64,000 nucleotides of DNA, taken from NCBI RefSeq assembly GCF_002994745.2, contig NC_037093.1, positions 9,660,400 to 9,724,399 on the forward strand, in the 5' to 3' direction. The notes under the pieces were generated by a model that was not told the DNA's origin, searched no databases, and saw nothing but the letters and a program-made list of their open reading frames with translations. Below, piece by piece: positions 45,261-56,493 of the stretch. Origin of the DNA: Rosa chinensis (lineage: Eukaryota > Streptophyta > Magnoliopsida > Rosales > Rosaceae). The translations under genes were made by a program, and so were the position numbers. Positions within the stretch are counted from its first letter, which is position 1; every line of letters begins with the position of its first letter.

Positions 45261-48200
45261 GACATGAGTCTCCAACTATAAGTCCGCTATGTAGAACCTT
45301 TGACAGGCGATCTCTATTTCGCTGGATTTGCGAATTGTCACTTTGATGAGACAGTCTTCGCATCGTTAGGGGGAGATTAGAAAGTCAATGTATGTCTCAT
45401 CTTGATCCCCTAAAAGTGACAAGATCACATATATCTGCTGCAAACATGTCTGCAAGGATTGATGTCCCCACAAGAGGACATGGTGCCACCCAGAGAAGAT
45501 GGGTACGGCAACACCACCATGGATGGTAGTATGGTGACGCCACAAAGGTGGCATAATGGCGTCATAGACCATGGGTTCCGCTAGAGAGCGTAGGAGACCC
45601 ATAGGTTTGATGGATTCTCGCCCTAAGAAGAGAGCGAGTTTGGCACAACTTGATCCATTGATCATTGATACTCAAAATCCGTCTCATGAGAATATTTTGG
45701 ATTGTGGTTATGTCCAAGAGACATCGTTGGAGGACGCCTCAATGTTAGAACCAATTCCTGAGAATATAGAAATCTCTACGAACTACACTAGTGTACATGA
45801 GGACGTGGAATTATTGAGACCAATGACATTGAACCTTACTCTGTTGAAGAATGCCAACGTAGAGAAAATTGGCCTAAATGGAAAGATGCGATCCAGGTTG
45901 AATTGGATTCACTAATGAAGAGGAAGGATTTCGGGACCTCCTAACATAAAACCTATTGACATTAATAAGTCTTCGTTAGATAGCGTGATGAGAAAAAGAT
46001 ATGGTAATCTCGCCATATGGCGCAAGGTTTCTCACAACGCCCTGGAATCGACTACGAGAAGACATATTCTCTCGTAATAGATGTCATTGCACTCCACTAC
46101 CTTATCAGTTTAGTAGTTTCCAAATAACTAAACATGCAGCTTACGAATGTGGTCACTACGTATCTCTATGGGGATCTAGATACGAAATATAATGAAGGTT
46201 CTTATGGACTTCATTTACCCAAGTCAAGTGGCTCTAGACCACGGAGCGTATTTGCAACGAGGTTGAAATGCTCACTAAAATGACTACTTGATTGGGAAGG
46301 GATATAATGAACTATGCCCACGCGTTTCCATGACAAGTTCCGGATTTGCAATTGTCACGGTTTATGTTGATAAACATAATTGGAACCCTTGAGAGTTAAG
46401 GGAAACCGCTGAACACCTGAAATCCGAGTTTGAGAGGAAGGACCTTGGGAGAACACAGTTTTGCCTAGATTCAGAACTTGTATACCGTGTCAATAGATGC
46501 TTAGGCATTTTGATAAAGTCAAAAATGCACTCCCATGGTTGTCTGTAGTCTTGGCCCTAAAAGGGATTCGTTTCGTCCCAGGGATGATGACGAAGACGTG
46601 TTAATAGCAGAAGTGCTTATTCATGTACAATAGGCGCATTATTGTATTTAGCACAATACAAGACCGGACACCTCAATTATTATGAACTTGTTGGCTAGAT
46701 ATAGCCCCGCGCCAACGCAACGCCATTAGATTGGTATAAAGACAATCTTTCGATATTTGAGAGGTACGATTGATATGGGCTTGTTCTATTCCTACAGAGA
46801 GAAAAGAAATGACGGAAGTGTGGGATCGGACCCCACAAGGCAAAATGCCACCTTCCGTGCTCCTCCTCCCTTCCATCAAAATGACAACAAGCACTTTTAA
46901 ATATTGAAGTGAACCAAATCCGATCAGAGGATAATGTAGCGGACTTATTTACTAAGTTGTTACCAAAATCCACCTTCGAGAAACATGTGAAGAGCATCGG
47001 ATTGAGAAAGTTATCCGAACCCCCATGATTGTAGCAATCATGGGGAGATATTGACATTAGGGGGAGGCATGATGTCTACATGTTCGATCTCGAAGAGTGA
47101 AGGACGTGTTGTGCTCTTTTTGTCCTTCAACCAGGGTTATTTTTGTCCCACAGGGTTTTTGTTACCTGACAAGGTTTTTAACGAGGCAACAATCAAAGTG
47201 TCATCACCAAGTTTGAGCGGCACAAGGGGGAGTGTTGAAGGATGTCGACATAATGTGTGCCTCTACAAACTAGGGTTTAGATTTGTAATAGGAAAGTGTT
47301 ATAAGTATTTAATTGTATTCGGATTCTATTATCTATTGTGTACCTTGTAACTCCCTATATAAAGGGTTCCTATTATTCATAATAAACACAATTATAATTC
47401 TCCCCAGCTACATTGAATATGGATGAAGTCTATGACAATTTTGTTTTGACATGCGTGTTAACTCGTGAGATGAAAGACATTTGAACTTTTTGATATTCAA
47501 ATGTCATGAAAATTTCGCATGAAAAAAGCTACTTTGATGATGAAGTTGAGATTTTCTACAACACTTTATTTTTCGGTATATCGATGTCTTCTTTATACTA
47601 CTTTTGACCTTGCACTTGCTAATGATTTTTTACTACTTGTATTCAGGACCTACCGGCGGCAAACCTCAAAAACGACTTCAATTGGGTACTTTACCATGAG
47701 ATCACACACTCATTGCAGAGGAATGGAAAAGGTCAAGCTCCTACCGGAGTGGTAGAAGGGATTGCTGAGTTTGTGACCTTGAAGTCTGGTTTTATACCCG
47801 CCTCGTTTGCAAAACCCGGTGATGGTAACAGTTGGGACGAGGGTTACAGCGTAACTGCACGGTTCCTGGATTATTGCAATGGCCTTAAAGACGGGTTTGT
47901 GGCAGAACTTAACAAGAAGATGATAGATGGTTACAGTAACGATTTCTTTAACTAGTTGCTCGGGAAGACGGTCGACCAGCTGTGGACCGACTATAAAGCC
48001 AAATATGCAAACTAAGGGTATTTCATATTAGTTGATAACATATGTGAATAAGAACTAGGTCTTGTATTAAGAAGGCCAATAAGTGATAGGGCAACAGGTT
48101 AACTATATGTGACATGTATGTCCACTCAGTATTCATTTAATGCAATTGTTTAGTGTACTAACTATTAAATAAAATACTTCTCCAAATAGCGAAGTCTTTT

Positions 48201-48654
48201 GGTGTAATGAATCTGAACTGTGGTGTGAGTTAAATTTTTTTGTCATGACAAAAGATGCAAGTTTTGTAGGTCTAAATATTGACCAAATTTCATAGATATT
48301 TTGCAATCTCTCAAGAGTGACCAAACGAAAGAGCTACATTAGTTTTGTGGATTAATCTTTTATTAAATATAAAGGAAATGAATCCTACTGTGGGATTTTT
48401 TTTAAAAATTTTAATTTCATTTTTTATGACCACCATCATGATTAATATGTTTATGTTTTCAATCACTTTTGGGTAGCCAAACTGTACAAGTTTACTTACG
48501 TTCTATCAAATTGGAAGACACATGATCAATTATTAACGTTGACATGCATATTTTTGTAATGGAGGTTTTATTTTATTTTTTTCAAAAATGGAATAAATTA
48601 CAACGAGTTTCTCTAGTACAACCAACTCTCAAGTCACTACTAACAAAACAACAA

Positions 48655-49125
48655 TTACCCACGGATTTTAATCTGTGGGTAATAAGACTTTCACACACGG
48701 ATTTCAGTGTGTGATAGCCTTTACGCACAGTACACGCACAGATTGGTGTTACCGTGCGGTTTGGAGGGGGGGTAATGCTCATCTCACACGGATTATGTTG
48801 TCCGTGTGAAATACTTATGTGGGCCCCACTATCTTTCCATAAATATAAATTACCGTAATGAAACACAGTCCGTGTGAACAACTCTATTTCACACGGATTT
48901 CTGTAGCAAATGTTTACCTATCTCACACGGATTTCCGTGTCAAATATATACTCATCTCACACGGATTATTTTGTCCGTGTGAATATTAGACGTGGGCCCC
49001 ACTGTCTTTCCATGAATATAAATTACCGTAATGAATTGCAATCCGTGTGAATAACTTCCTATCTCACACGGATTTCTGTGTCAAATTCTTTTACCCTAAC
49101 TCTCACTGATTTCTGTGTGTAAAAG
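48655..49125. repeat. left subterminal palindromic repeats of the CACTA element
   Basis: About a dozen copies of a motif like TCACACGGATTTCTGTGT or its complement, spaced 30-60 bases apart, some as full palindromes. Two longer stretches are also repeated: GTGGGCCCCACT followed by TCTTTCCAT(A/G)AATATAAAT, near 48810 and 48992. In CACTA elements such motifs bind the transposase. Confidence 0.85.
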
Positions 49126-49149
49126 TGATAGCATTTATAAAAAAAAAAA

Positions 49150-51830
49150 AAAAAAAAAAATCTGCTAATTAATTAGGAACCAATGAAGATTCTGCATTAC
49201 TTGAAGAAAACAAATATCATTCTAAAGATGTCAATAACAGTTGATAATACAACTAAAGAAATGATCAGCGTTTCTGCATATGCCCCTAAATTCGAAAGAT
49301 TGGTCGAGCTTCTGTTCTGGTGAACTAAAAATCTCCTTTAATTCTCTCTTCACTCCATCATAAGCAAATATAAACTTGCACGAATTCTCGTTAGCTGAAA
49401 TATTTCCCTCCTTCCAAGACCTAAGAATTCAAGAAACGGGCATCAGTTATGAGCTTTTGGTCTATTTTATATTAAATGCACTAGTGACATCGGACATACC
49501 AAATGGATTCAAAAAACATAGGAATCCTAATTATATGGAATCATTGAACAATCACTGCTATCAACTTGTTTTAATAAAATTTACATCACTCGTTTTATAA
49601 TCTCCTTACCGAATTGTTGGGGATAGAGAACTACAACTTGCTGTGATAGAAGCTGTGATATATAGTAGCTGAAGAAAGTGTACAGTGAATGAATTCAAGC
49701 GACGTTAAACTTTCACTGTTCTGGTTGAGAAGCTTGCATAATCCAGTAATCTGTAAAAATGTATATGGCATCAGGCATTTGGTTAAACCAGCACATAGCA
49801 AAAACATATCAGTCTGATCTCTGTAATATTTATTGAACATGAGTTGGCTACTAGCTTAAAGAATCAGATATGGATATATACATGAGAATCATATGGAATG
49901 AACAGTTCTAGTTTACTTTGTGATTTGGTATAACATGTAAAAGTAAAACATATATTTCCCAGCATGAGAGAGGTATCTCTCTATGCATTGTCTATTTTAC
50001 TTTTTCAAATACAAGGTTCTACCGTAGTCATCATATCACCTACTCACTAAAGCAAACAAATCAAGGCTACAAAAATTTTCAGAAAAATTGCATTATTTCT
50101 TGGTGAAGTGTTCTGTCCTTGAGAAAGAAGCTTGCAATCGTAGCCTATTTATTGAACATTCAAAGAGAAAGAAATGAGCTTACATGCTCCTTGGATCTTA
50201 TCCACCTTAGTTCCAAGCTCTGCTATTTGCTGTTCCTCAATAGGTGCTGCAACAGATTATATTACAGTCGTGAATAAACCAATTCCAGCCATTAATTTCA
50301 ACAAGTATATAAGCAAGCATATATGAAGCTTTAGGGGAAGGCCACTTCTGGCCAATGCATATCTTCGCCCTTGTTTATCATGGTATTCCTCACAACTTTA
50401 ATGACGTCTTTCTTTTTAATTTTTTAACCAGCAGATGGCATAGGGAGGCTATAGGGACACAAAATTAGAATTCAAGAATGCAAAAATGACATTTAGCACA
50501 AATATGGTTTGACCGGACAGATTCATAGCATGCCTCACAAAACTTCCACAATAGATGCTTAAGACTTTTAAACTTGGGAAATAGTAACACAATTTTTTTT
50601 TAGATGTAGATAAGGTGTTGTCAAACTAAGGTTTAATATAATTAGGAGATCTCTGTTGGCATCTATACATGAATAGAGTAACTTACACAAATTTCTTCAT
50701 CACAGAAAACATTTTGAAGTCTCAGGCATCTGCATAAAGATAAGAACACAATCTAATAACATAAATTTTGCATAAAGACAAGAACATTGAAGTCTGTATA
50801 TGCAAATGGATAACGAAGTAAAATTTCAATATGTGACCCAGTCCTCCATTCTTGGAAGGACATGGGACTACGGTCTCATCAAATTGCAAACTTACTGCAC
50901 AAAGTAACCAAAGTGTAGACAATGGTGATATAGTTTGGAATATTCACAAGTTGAAGTAGCCATGTCACCCTCACAACCTATCAATTCCAATAAAGAGTCT
51001 GCATAGAAGAAACACAAATGATTAGATAAACCACATAGCAGATAAGCAAGTATGCTGAATGGAAAAAACAAAACTCTTTCAACTTCACTGTAAAGGTAGA
51101 CACCTTTTCTAGGCGTATAATAATATGAGAGACATATTTTCATTCAGTTCAAAACAAGTAGGTGAAGATGCTAATCAAGCTCCTACAGAAGCTTGAACTG
51201 ATAGCATTCATCCTGCTTTCAACAGAACTTCACGTAGTAAGGAAAATACTAAAGCAACCACGCTAATAGCTAGTACCTGAAATCTTGATTTCACCAAGGC
51301 ACCCATCAAATGAGGGCAGCGAAGCTAGCTCTGCAACATGATTAAGCTAGCTCCGGCCACCACGTTTTAAACAAATTTCTCCATGCCTTGTCGAAATTCC
51401 CTGACCTGCAACATGATTAAGCAGTTTCACGGCTGTACTAAACTCAACCAAATTACAAACCAAACCTATTTTATGCTATATTATGCTTATTAAAAAAAAA
51501 AATTGTGAAGGAGTTCAAGCTTGTTATTGGCATATAGTGGCATCAACTACAGCTCACCTACACTTACTCCTCGAGGCAGCGTTAAACTCGTCGGAGGTCG
51601 GTGAGGTCTGTGATGGTGGAGGTGAGTCACGGTGGTGACCGGAAGTGGGTGTCGGAGGAGAGAGAAAACAGATCTAGTTCCTCTGTCCTCCATTAAATCA
51701 AAAAAATTTGGAGATGAGAGAGAGGGAGGCAGAGAAGTGGAGCTGGGATATGAGAGAGAGGGGGAGGCAGAGAGAGGCAGCAATGGGCGGAGACACCGCT
51801 TCGAAATTGGGGGAGATATCAAATTGTTGT
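49150..51830 (-). other. gene-like exons inside the CACTA element (source unknown)
   Basis: On the minus strand several stretches look like exons with splice sites. About 51705-51562 reads MEDRGTRSVFSLLRHPLPVT and ends at GA|GTAAGT. About 51333-51284 begins after TTGCAG and ends CAG|GTACTA. About 50245-50186 begins after TTGCAG, encodes PIEEQQIAELGTKVDKIQG and ends before GTAAGC. Around 50425-50345 is an open stretch KRKDVIKVVRNTMINKGED. I cannot name the protein. It could be captured host gene exons or remains of the element's own genes. Confidence 0.35.
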
Positions 51831-51959
51831 TGCCTACGACCGCTTCCAGACCTCAGATAAGGCTGAATCGATTTGGGGGAGAAGGACATCGATACGCTTT
51901 AGGGGTGGGGGAGAAGGACATGGATCGATATGCTTCAGATTTGGATCAATTTGCTGGTT

Positions 51960-52490
51960 ATAAGCGGAATTTCCACGGAAATCCGTGTGAAATACATTTA
52001 CCTTTGCTACTGATATCCGTGTGTATGTAGCTCAGTAATCTACGGAAATCCGTGTGTAATACTATTAGGGGAGGGAAATTGAATTTGTTCCAAAAAAGTG
52101 AGCGGGGAAAAATTTACCACAGAAATCCGTGTGAGATACATATATATTTACCACTGATATTCGTGTGTATTTATCTTGGTAATATATAACTGTCATGTTA
52201 ATTATTGTTTACACGGAATTCTGTCTCTATTCTATTTTTTCACACGGAATTTAGTAGCTAATTTTCTTTTGACACAGATATCCGTGTCTACATTTCACAC
52301 AGATATTCGTGTGTTGCTCATTTCACAGAGTATTCTATATTAAAAACTTATTGTAACGGAATTCTGTAGCTAATAAAGTTTTCACACGGAATTCTGTAGC
52401 TCGTGATTCTTTTCACACGGATTTCCGTGTTAACATTTCACACAGATATCCGTGTGTGTTACTCATTTCACACAGATGTCTGTACCAAAA
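51960..52490. repeat. internal block of CACACGGATTTCCGTGTG-type palindromes
   Basis: A dense run of the subterminal motif and variants (ACACAGATATCCGTGTGT, CACACGGAATTCTGTAGC), lying well inside the element, before the 515-bp tandem array. Confidence 0.85.
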
Positions 52491-54035
52491 ACCGGTCAAC
52501 CCTTTAAACGCTTCTACTTCCCTAAGGGAAGCCGACCCTTGAGGAGATAAAAATTCAGAAATTTTTACATTAGTTGATATAGCTTCGACACATGAGAGCA
52601 TGAGAGTTTACCGATCAAAAAAATAAGTTATGAGTGAGCGGTTATGAGCATATTAGTTTATGTACTATTTAAGGTTTAGGATTGACCTAGTAGATCGAAA
52701 CTCAAACGACGACGAAAATAGCTGAAATTTTGAACACAACCATTTATTCTTATCATGATAACATCCTACGGTCGATTTTGATAAACTCTATTTCCTACGC
52801 ATTGTTGCTTATGGAATGTATACTTTTCATTATAACTAATAAACCAATTAAACAACATTGGTAGGCACATAAGGATTTCGTTCGATCTAAATACTCGAAA
52901 CTGGAAATCAATAAATTTGGCATTACCTGTCTATTTATAGCGTATTAATAGGTATTGTGTGAAAAAATTAACCCGATCCGCCATTATTTTGACATGAAAT
53001 AAACCGGTCAACCCTTTAAACACTTCTACTTCCCTAAGGGGAGCCGACCCTTGAGGAGATTAAATTCCAGAAATTTTTACATTAGTTGATATAGCTTCGA
53101 CACATGAGAGTATGAGAGTTTACAGATCAAAAAAATAAGTTACAAGTGAGCGGTTATGAGCATATTAGTTTTATGTAGTATTTAAGGTTTAGGGTTGACC
53201 TACTAGATCGAAACCCAAACGACGACGAAAATAGCTGAAATTTTGAAAATAACCATTTATTCTTATCATGATAATATCCAACGGTCGATTTTGATAAAAT
53301 CTATTTCCTACGCATTGTTGCTAATGGAATGTATACTTTTCATTATAACTAATAAACTAGTTATACCACATTAGTAGACATATAAGAATTTTGTGCAATC
53401 CAAAAAATAAAAATTGAAAATTTATAAATTTGACATTACCCATCTATTTATAGCGTATTAATAGGTATGGTGTAAAAAAATTAACTCAAATTAAAGCCAT
53501 TATTTCAATATCAAATAAAGTGGTTAACCTTATATACACCGATACTTCCCTAAGGGGAGTTAAACCACGAGGAGATAAATTTTACAAAATTTTTACATTA
53601 TTTTGTATACCTCATATTCATGAGAGTATGAGAGCTGACAGATCGAAAAAATAAGTTGCGAATGAGCGGTTATGAGCATATTAGTTTTATGTGGTATTTA
53701 GGATTCATGGATGATCTAGTAGATAGTGACCTAAACGATAACAGAAATTGCTGAAATTTTGTTCATAACTATTTATTCTAATCATGACAACATCCAACGG
53801 TCGATTTTGATAAAAACAATTTCCTCAACATTGTTGCTCATGGAAGGTATACTTTTCATTACAACTAATAAACTAGTTATACCACATTAGTAGACATATA
53901 AGAATTTTTGTGCAAACCAATAAATCAAAATTGAAATTCAATAAATTTGACATTACCCATCTATTTATAGTGTATTAATAGGTATTGTGTAAAAAAAAAA
54001 TAACTCAATCCGCCGTTATTTTGATATGAAATAAA
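52491..54035 (+). repeat. tandem array, three copies of about 515 bp
   Basis: Units start near 52491, 53003 and 53519, and the start of a fourth is seen at about 54033. Each contains CTTCCCTAAGGGGAG or a close variant, then GATCAAAAAAATAAGT, GAGCGGTTATGAGCATATTA, and GTCGATTTTGATAAA. The first two are closer to each other than to the third. They are non-coding. Confidence 0.9.
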
Positions 54036-54039
54036 TGGT

Positions 54040-55036
54040 CAACCTTGTATACACCTATATTTTTTCACACGGAATTTTGTAGTTAATTGTTATTTTCACA
54101 CGGAAATCCGTGTGTATTACTCATTTCACACAGAAATCTGTATCAAATACTTATTGTAACGGAAATCCGTCCCTCCATAATTCACATAACATAAAAAATT
54201 AATGATTTCGAAATAAACTAATTTATAATACGTACAGAAATCCGTGTGAATTGTTTTTCACACAGATATTCGTGTGAAAATATTTTAGTTTTTACACAGA
54301 TATCTGTGACTGTTGTTTATGCACACGGATTTCCGTTGATATTGTTATTGTATAAATTATTGTGTCAGTATCCGTTATGCTCATTTCACACGGATTTCTG
54401 TCAGTATTTCTATTTCACACGGATATCTGTGGCTTTTAACTACAGTAAATCCGTGTGTGTTGTTATTTTGCTAGTAATGATATACACCTATACTTTTTCA
54501 CACGGAATTTTGTAGCTAATTGTTATTTTCACACAAATATCCGTGTGAAAAGGTTTTAGTTTTTACACAGACATCAGTTACTGTTGTTTATGCACACGGA
54601 TTTCTGTGTGTAATATCCTTTTTGGCTTTTCACAAGGATTACTGTGTCAACATTTTCACACGGAAATCCGTGTGTATTACTCATTTCACACAGAAATCTG
54701 TATCAAATACTTATTGTAACGGAAATCCGTCCCTCCATAATTCACATAACATAAAAAATTAATGATTTCGAAATAAACTAATTTATAATACGTACAGAAA
54801 TTCGTGTGAATTGTTTTTCACACAGATATCCGTGTGAAAATGTTTTAGTTTTTACACAGATATCTGTGACTGTTGTTTATTCACACAGATTTCCGTTGAT
54901 ATTGTTATTGTATAAATTATTGTGGGCCAAATTATGCTCATTTCACACGGATTTCTGTCAGTATTTCTATTTTACACGGATATCTGTGGCTTTTAACTAC
55001 AGTAAATCCGTGTGTGTTGTTATTTTGCTAGTAGTG
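54040..55036 (+). repeat. duplicated right end of the CACTA element
   Basis: The block 54040-54478 is repeated as 54479-55036, the second with about 120 extra bases. The first ends with TTGTTATTTTGCTAGTAATG (54460-54479), one base away from the true right end TTGTTATTTTGCTAGTAGTG. An almost complete copy of the right terminus therefore lies inside the element. Confidence 0.88.
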
Positions 55037-56420
55037 AGTTATCATACAGAAAAGCGTGAGAGAAGCTGAGAGGGGAAGTGTATGACACCAACTTTGAGCT
55101 TGAGCATGATGACCAGCTTTTGCAATAACATCGGTTAGAAAATCTTATGGTTCTCAACGTTTTTCATTATTTGTACGTGGGACTACTACGGTTGGACCCC
55201 GGCCGTCGCCACATAGCACATTGGCTATGATAGCTTTATATTCAGACAAAAACAGATGTGTTTTAAAATTTAAATTCTATTGTACTGTTCTATGTTTAGA
55301 TTTCAAGGAAACATTATTAGTTTTATAATTAAATCCATTCTTCCTATTTTTGTGAAATTGTGCCCCATTTATCTCACTCTTTACATAAGCATTGGATCCC
55401 TTATTTCGCTATGTGGATTATTATTAGTATTATAATTCAATCCATTCTTCCTATTTTTGTGAAATGTGCCCCATTTATCTCACTCTTTACATATGCATTG
55501 GATCCCTTATTTCACTATGAGACTTTAGGCAAATGTTTGATCCTTAATCCGTGAACCCTTTCACTAACGAATGAGGATAACCATTTCGTTTATCTCTATG
55601 TATAAGTTAGATTCTGCATTCAAAGCTTAATATACATCCTATTATTAACGCTTTGAACTTTGCTTTTCTGCTTCTTTGCCATTAGTTCTCTTAAATGATA
55701 ATATATGATCCATCAAGATCCTATATTTCAAATTCTCAGTTCCTACTAGTTTATGATTCTCACCACTTTGGGAGCCTCCTTTTGTTAACATAGAGTGGAT
55801 CCGTAGCCAAAAAACACTTAACAAGTTCTTAACATAGAGTAGATCCGTAGCCAAAAACTGTTAACAAATGAGTCATCCATTCTGTCCTCCTCCTTTTCTT
55901 AACATAGGGCAGATCCGTAGCCAAAAAAATCTTAACAAATCAAGTCATGTGTCCATTCTGTCCTCCTCCTTAACAAAGTTGTTTTACAGTGGTCATGTTA
56001 TCCAAAACGACTAATGGATCATCCTATTGGTTAACATTGTGTCGTTGATTAAAATCTTGAAACTTGATCATTTATGGGCCGAACTCAAAGGGTACCTTGC
56101 TGGACTTGATCAATTCTTTCTTCACCCTCCGATCTGTATATGATTTGGACACAAGTCAATATCTTACTAGAAATGAAAGGAAAAAAGGAAAAAGAAGACA
56201 TTTTCAACCCCTTAATCACCGGTACGTACATCAAAAGTGCTGGGAAACTCAAAGTCAAGCAGACTATTAGGACTTTTGTTTTGGTGACAAGACTCTGACC
56301 GTATCAGTTAACTGAATTGAATACAAATCAAAGATGGATTAGTTCCTTGCGTACATGACTCTTAATGAATATTGGTGAGGAAACACCCTAATGCTTACCA
56401 TGTCTTGCAGAACCAAACTC

Positions 56421-56428
56421 TATATAAA
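56421..56428 (+). promoter_or_regulatory. TATA box of BSP copy B
   Basis: TATATAAA lies 73 bases upstream of the ATG at 56494, in promoter text almost identical to copy A. Confidence 0.6.
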
Positions 56429-56493
56429 CCACAAAGAGCAAACATTTGGTGCATAACAAATTACAGTCACTTTGGTAAATCATTTCAAACACC

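Larger units (their letters stand above)
41535..47402 (+). mobile_element. degenerate Copia retrotransposon in the BSP intron
   Basis: The LTRs are 41535-41712 and 47233 to about 47402 (both start TGTTGAAGGATGTCGAC and contain CCCTATATAA). About a dozen differences between them are seen by eye over roughly 168 bp. The 5' LTR is followed by CGTTATCAGCACGAG as primer-binding site, and AAGGGGGAG precedes the 3' LTR as polypurine tract. Gag is readable (42663-43699). Pol is broken: reverse transcriptase traces appear near 45890-46200 (KWKDAIQVELDSL), and the RNase H end near 46880-47020 reads QIRSEDNVADLFTKLLP. The 3' LTR lacks its last few bases (TACAACA), and no target duplication remains, so the right border has a small deletion. 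Same strand as the host gene. Confidence 0.88.
41080..48015 (+). pseudogene. basic secretory protein (PR-17 family), copy A, disabled
   Basis: Exon 1 is 41080-41397 and exon 2 47647-48015, by comparison with the intact copy B. Exon 1 encodes a signal peptide (MARFLLSFVFASLLALATVH, cut near TQA) and the N-terminal half. Exon 2 begins DLPAANLKNDFNW and carries the zinc-type motif HEITH. Two faults are visible. The CAG codon of copy B is TAG at 47953-47955, removing the last 20 residues including QLLGKTVDQLW. The intron has grown from about 0.4 to 6.2 kb because a Copia element sits in it. The Trp after HEITHSLQ is Arg here, also unlike both paralogues. A truncated 208-aa protein is possible if the intron is still spliced, but loss of function is more likely. 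Confidence 0.8.
48635..55036. mobile_element. CACTA-type element, 6402 bp, 3-bp TSD
   Basis: The left end is CACTACTAACAAAACAACAA; the right end on the minus strand is CACTACTAGCAAAATAACAA. AGT flanks both sides (48632-48634 and 55037-55039). Copy B at about 58218 has the uninterrupted CTCTCAAGTTATCA, an exact empty site. Both subterminal zones are filled with variants of CACACGGATTTCCGTGTG. Inside are a tandem array (52491-54035), a duplicated right end (54040-55036) and a gene-like region on the minus strand. No transposase domain is recognisable, so it is probably non-autonomous. Confidence 0.92.
30877..55240 (+). repeat. tandem duplication, copy A (expanded by insertions)
   Basis: This unit starts with TTCAGACAAAAACAGATG in the cyclin 3' UTR and ends near TAGCTTTATA, where copy B begins with the same text. 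Aligning by eye, copy A holds everything copy B has plus four foreign blocks: 30987-31633, 32565-40766, 41535 to about 47402, and 48635-55036. Removing these with their target duplications leaves about 3.2 kb, nearly the length of copy B (3178 bp). Copy A therefore received all four insertions after the duplication. Confidence 0.85.

Noticed and set aside
48655..55020. CRISPR-like array of short repeats
   Set aside because: Motifs are palindromic, irregularly spaced and in both orientations within a plant CACTA element; they are subterminal transposase-type repeats.
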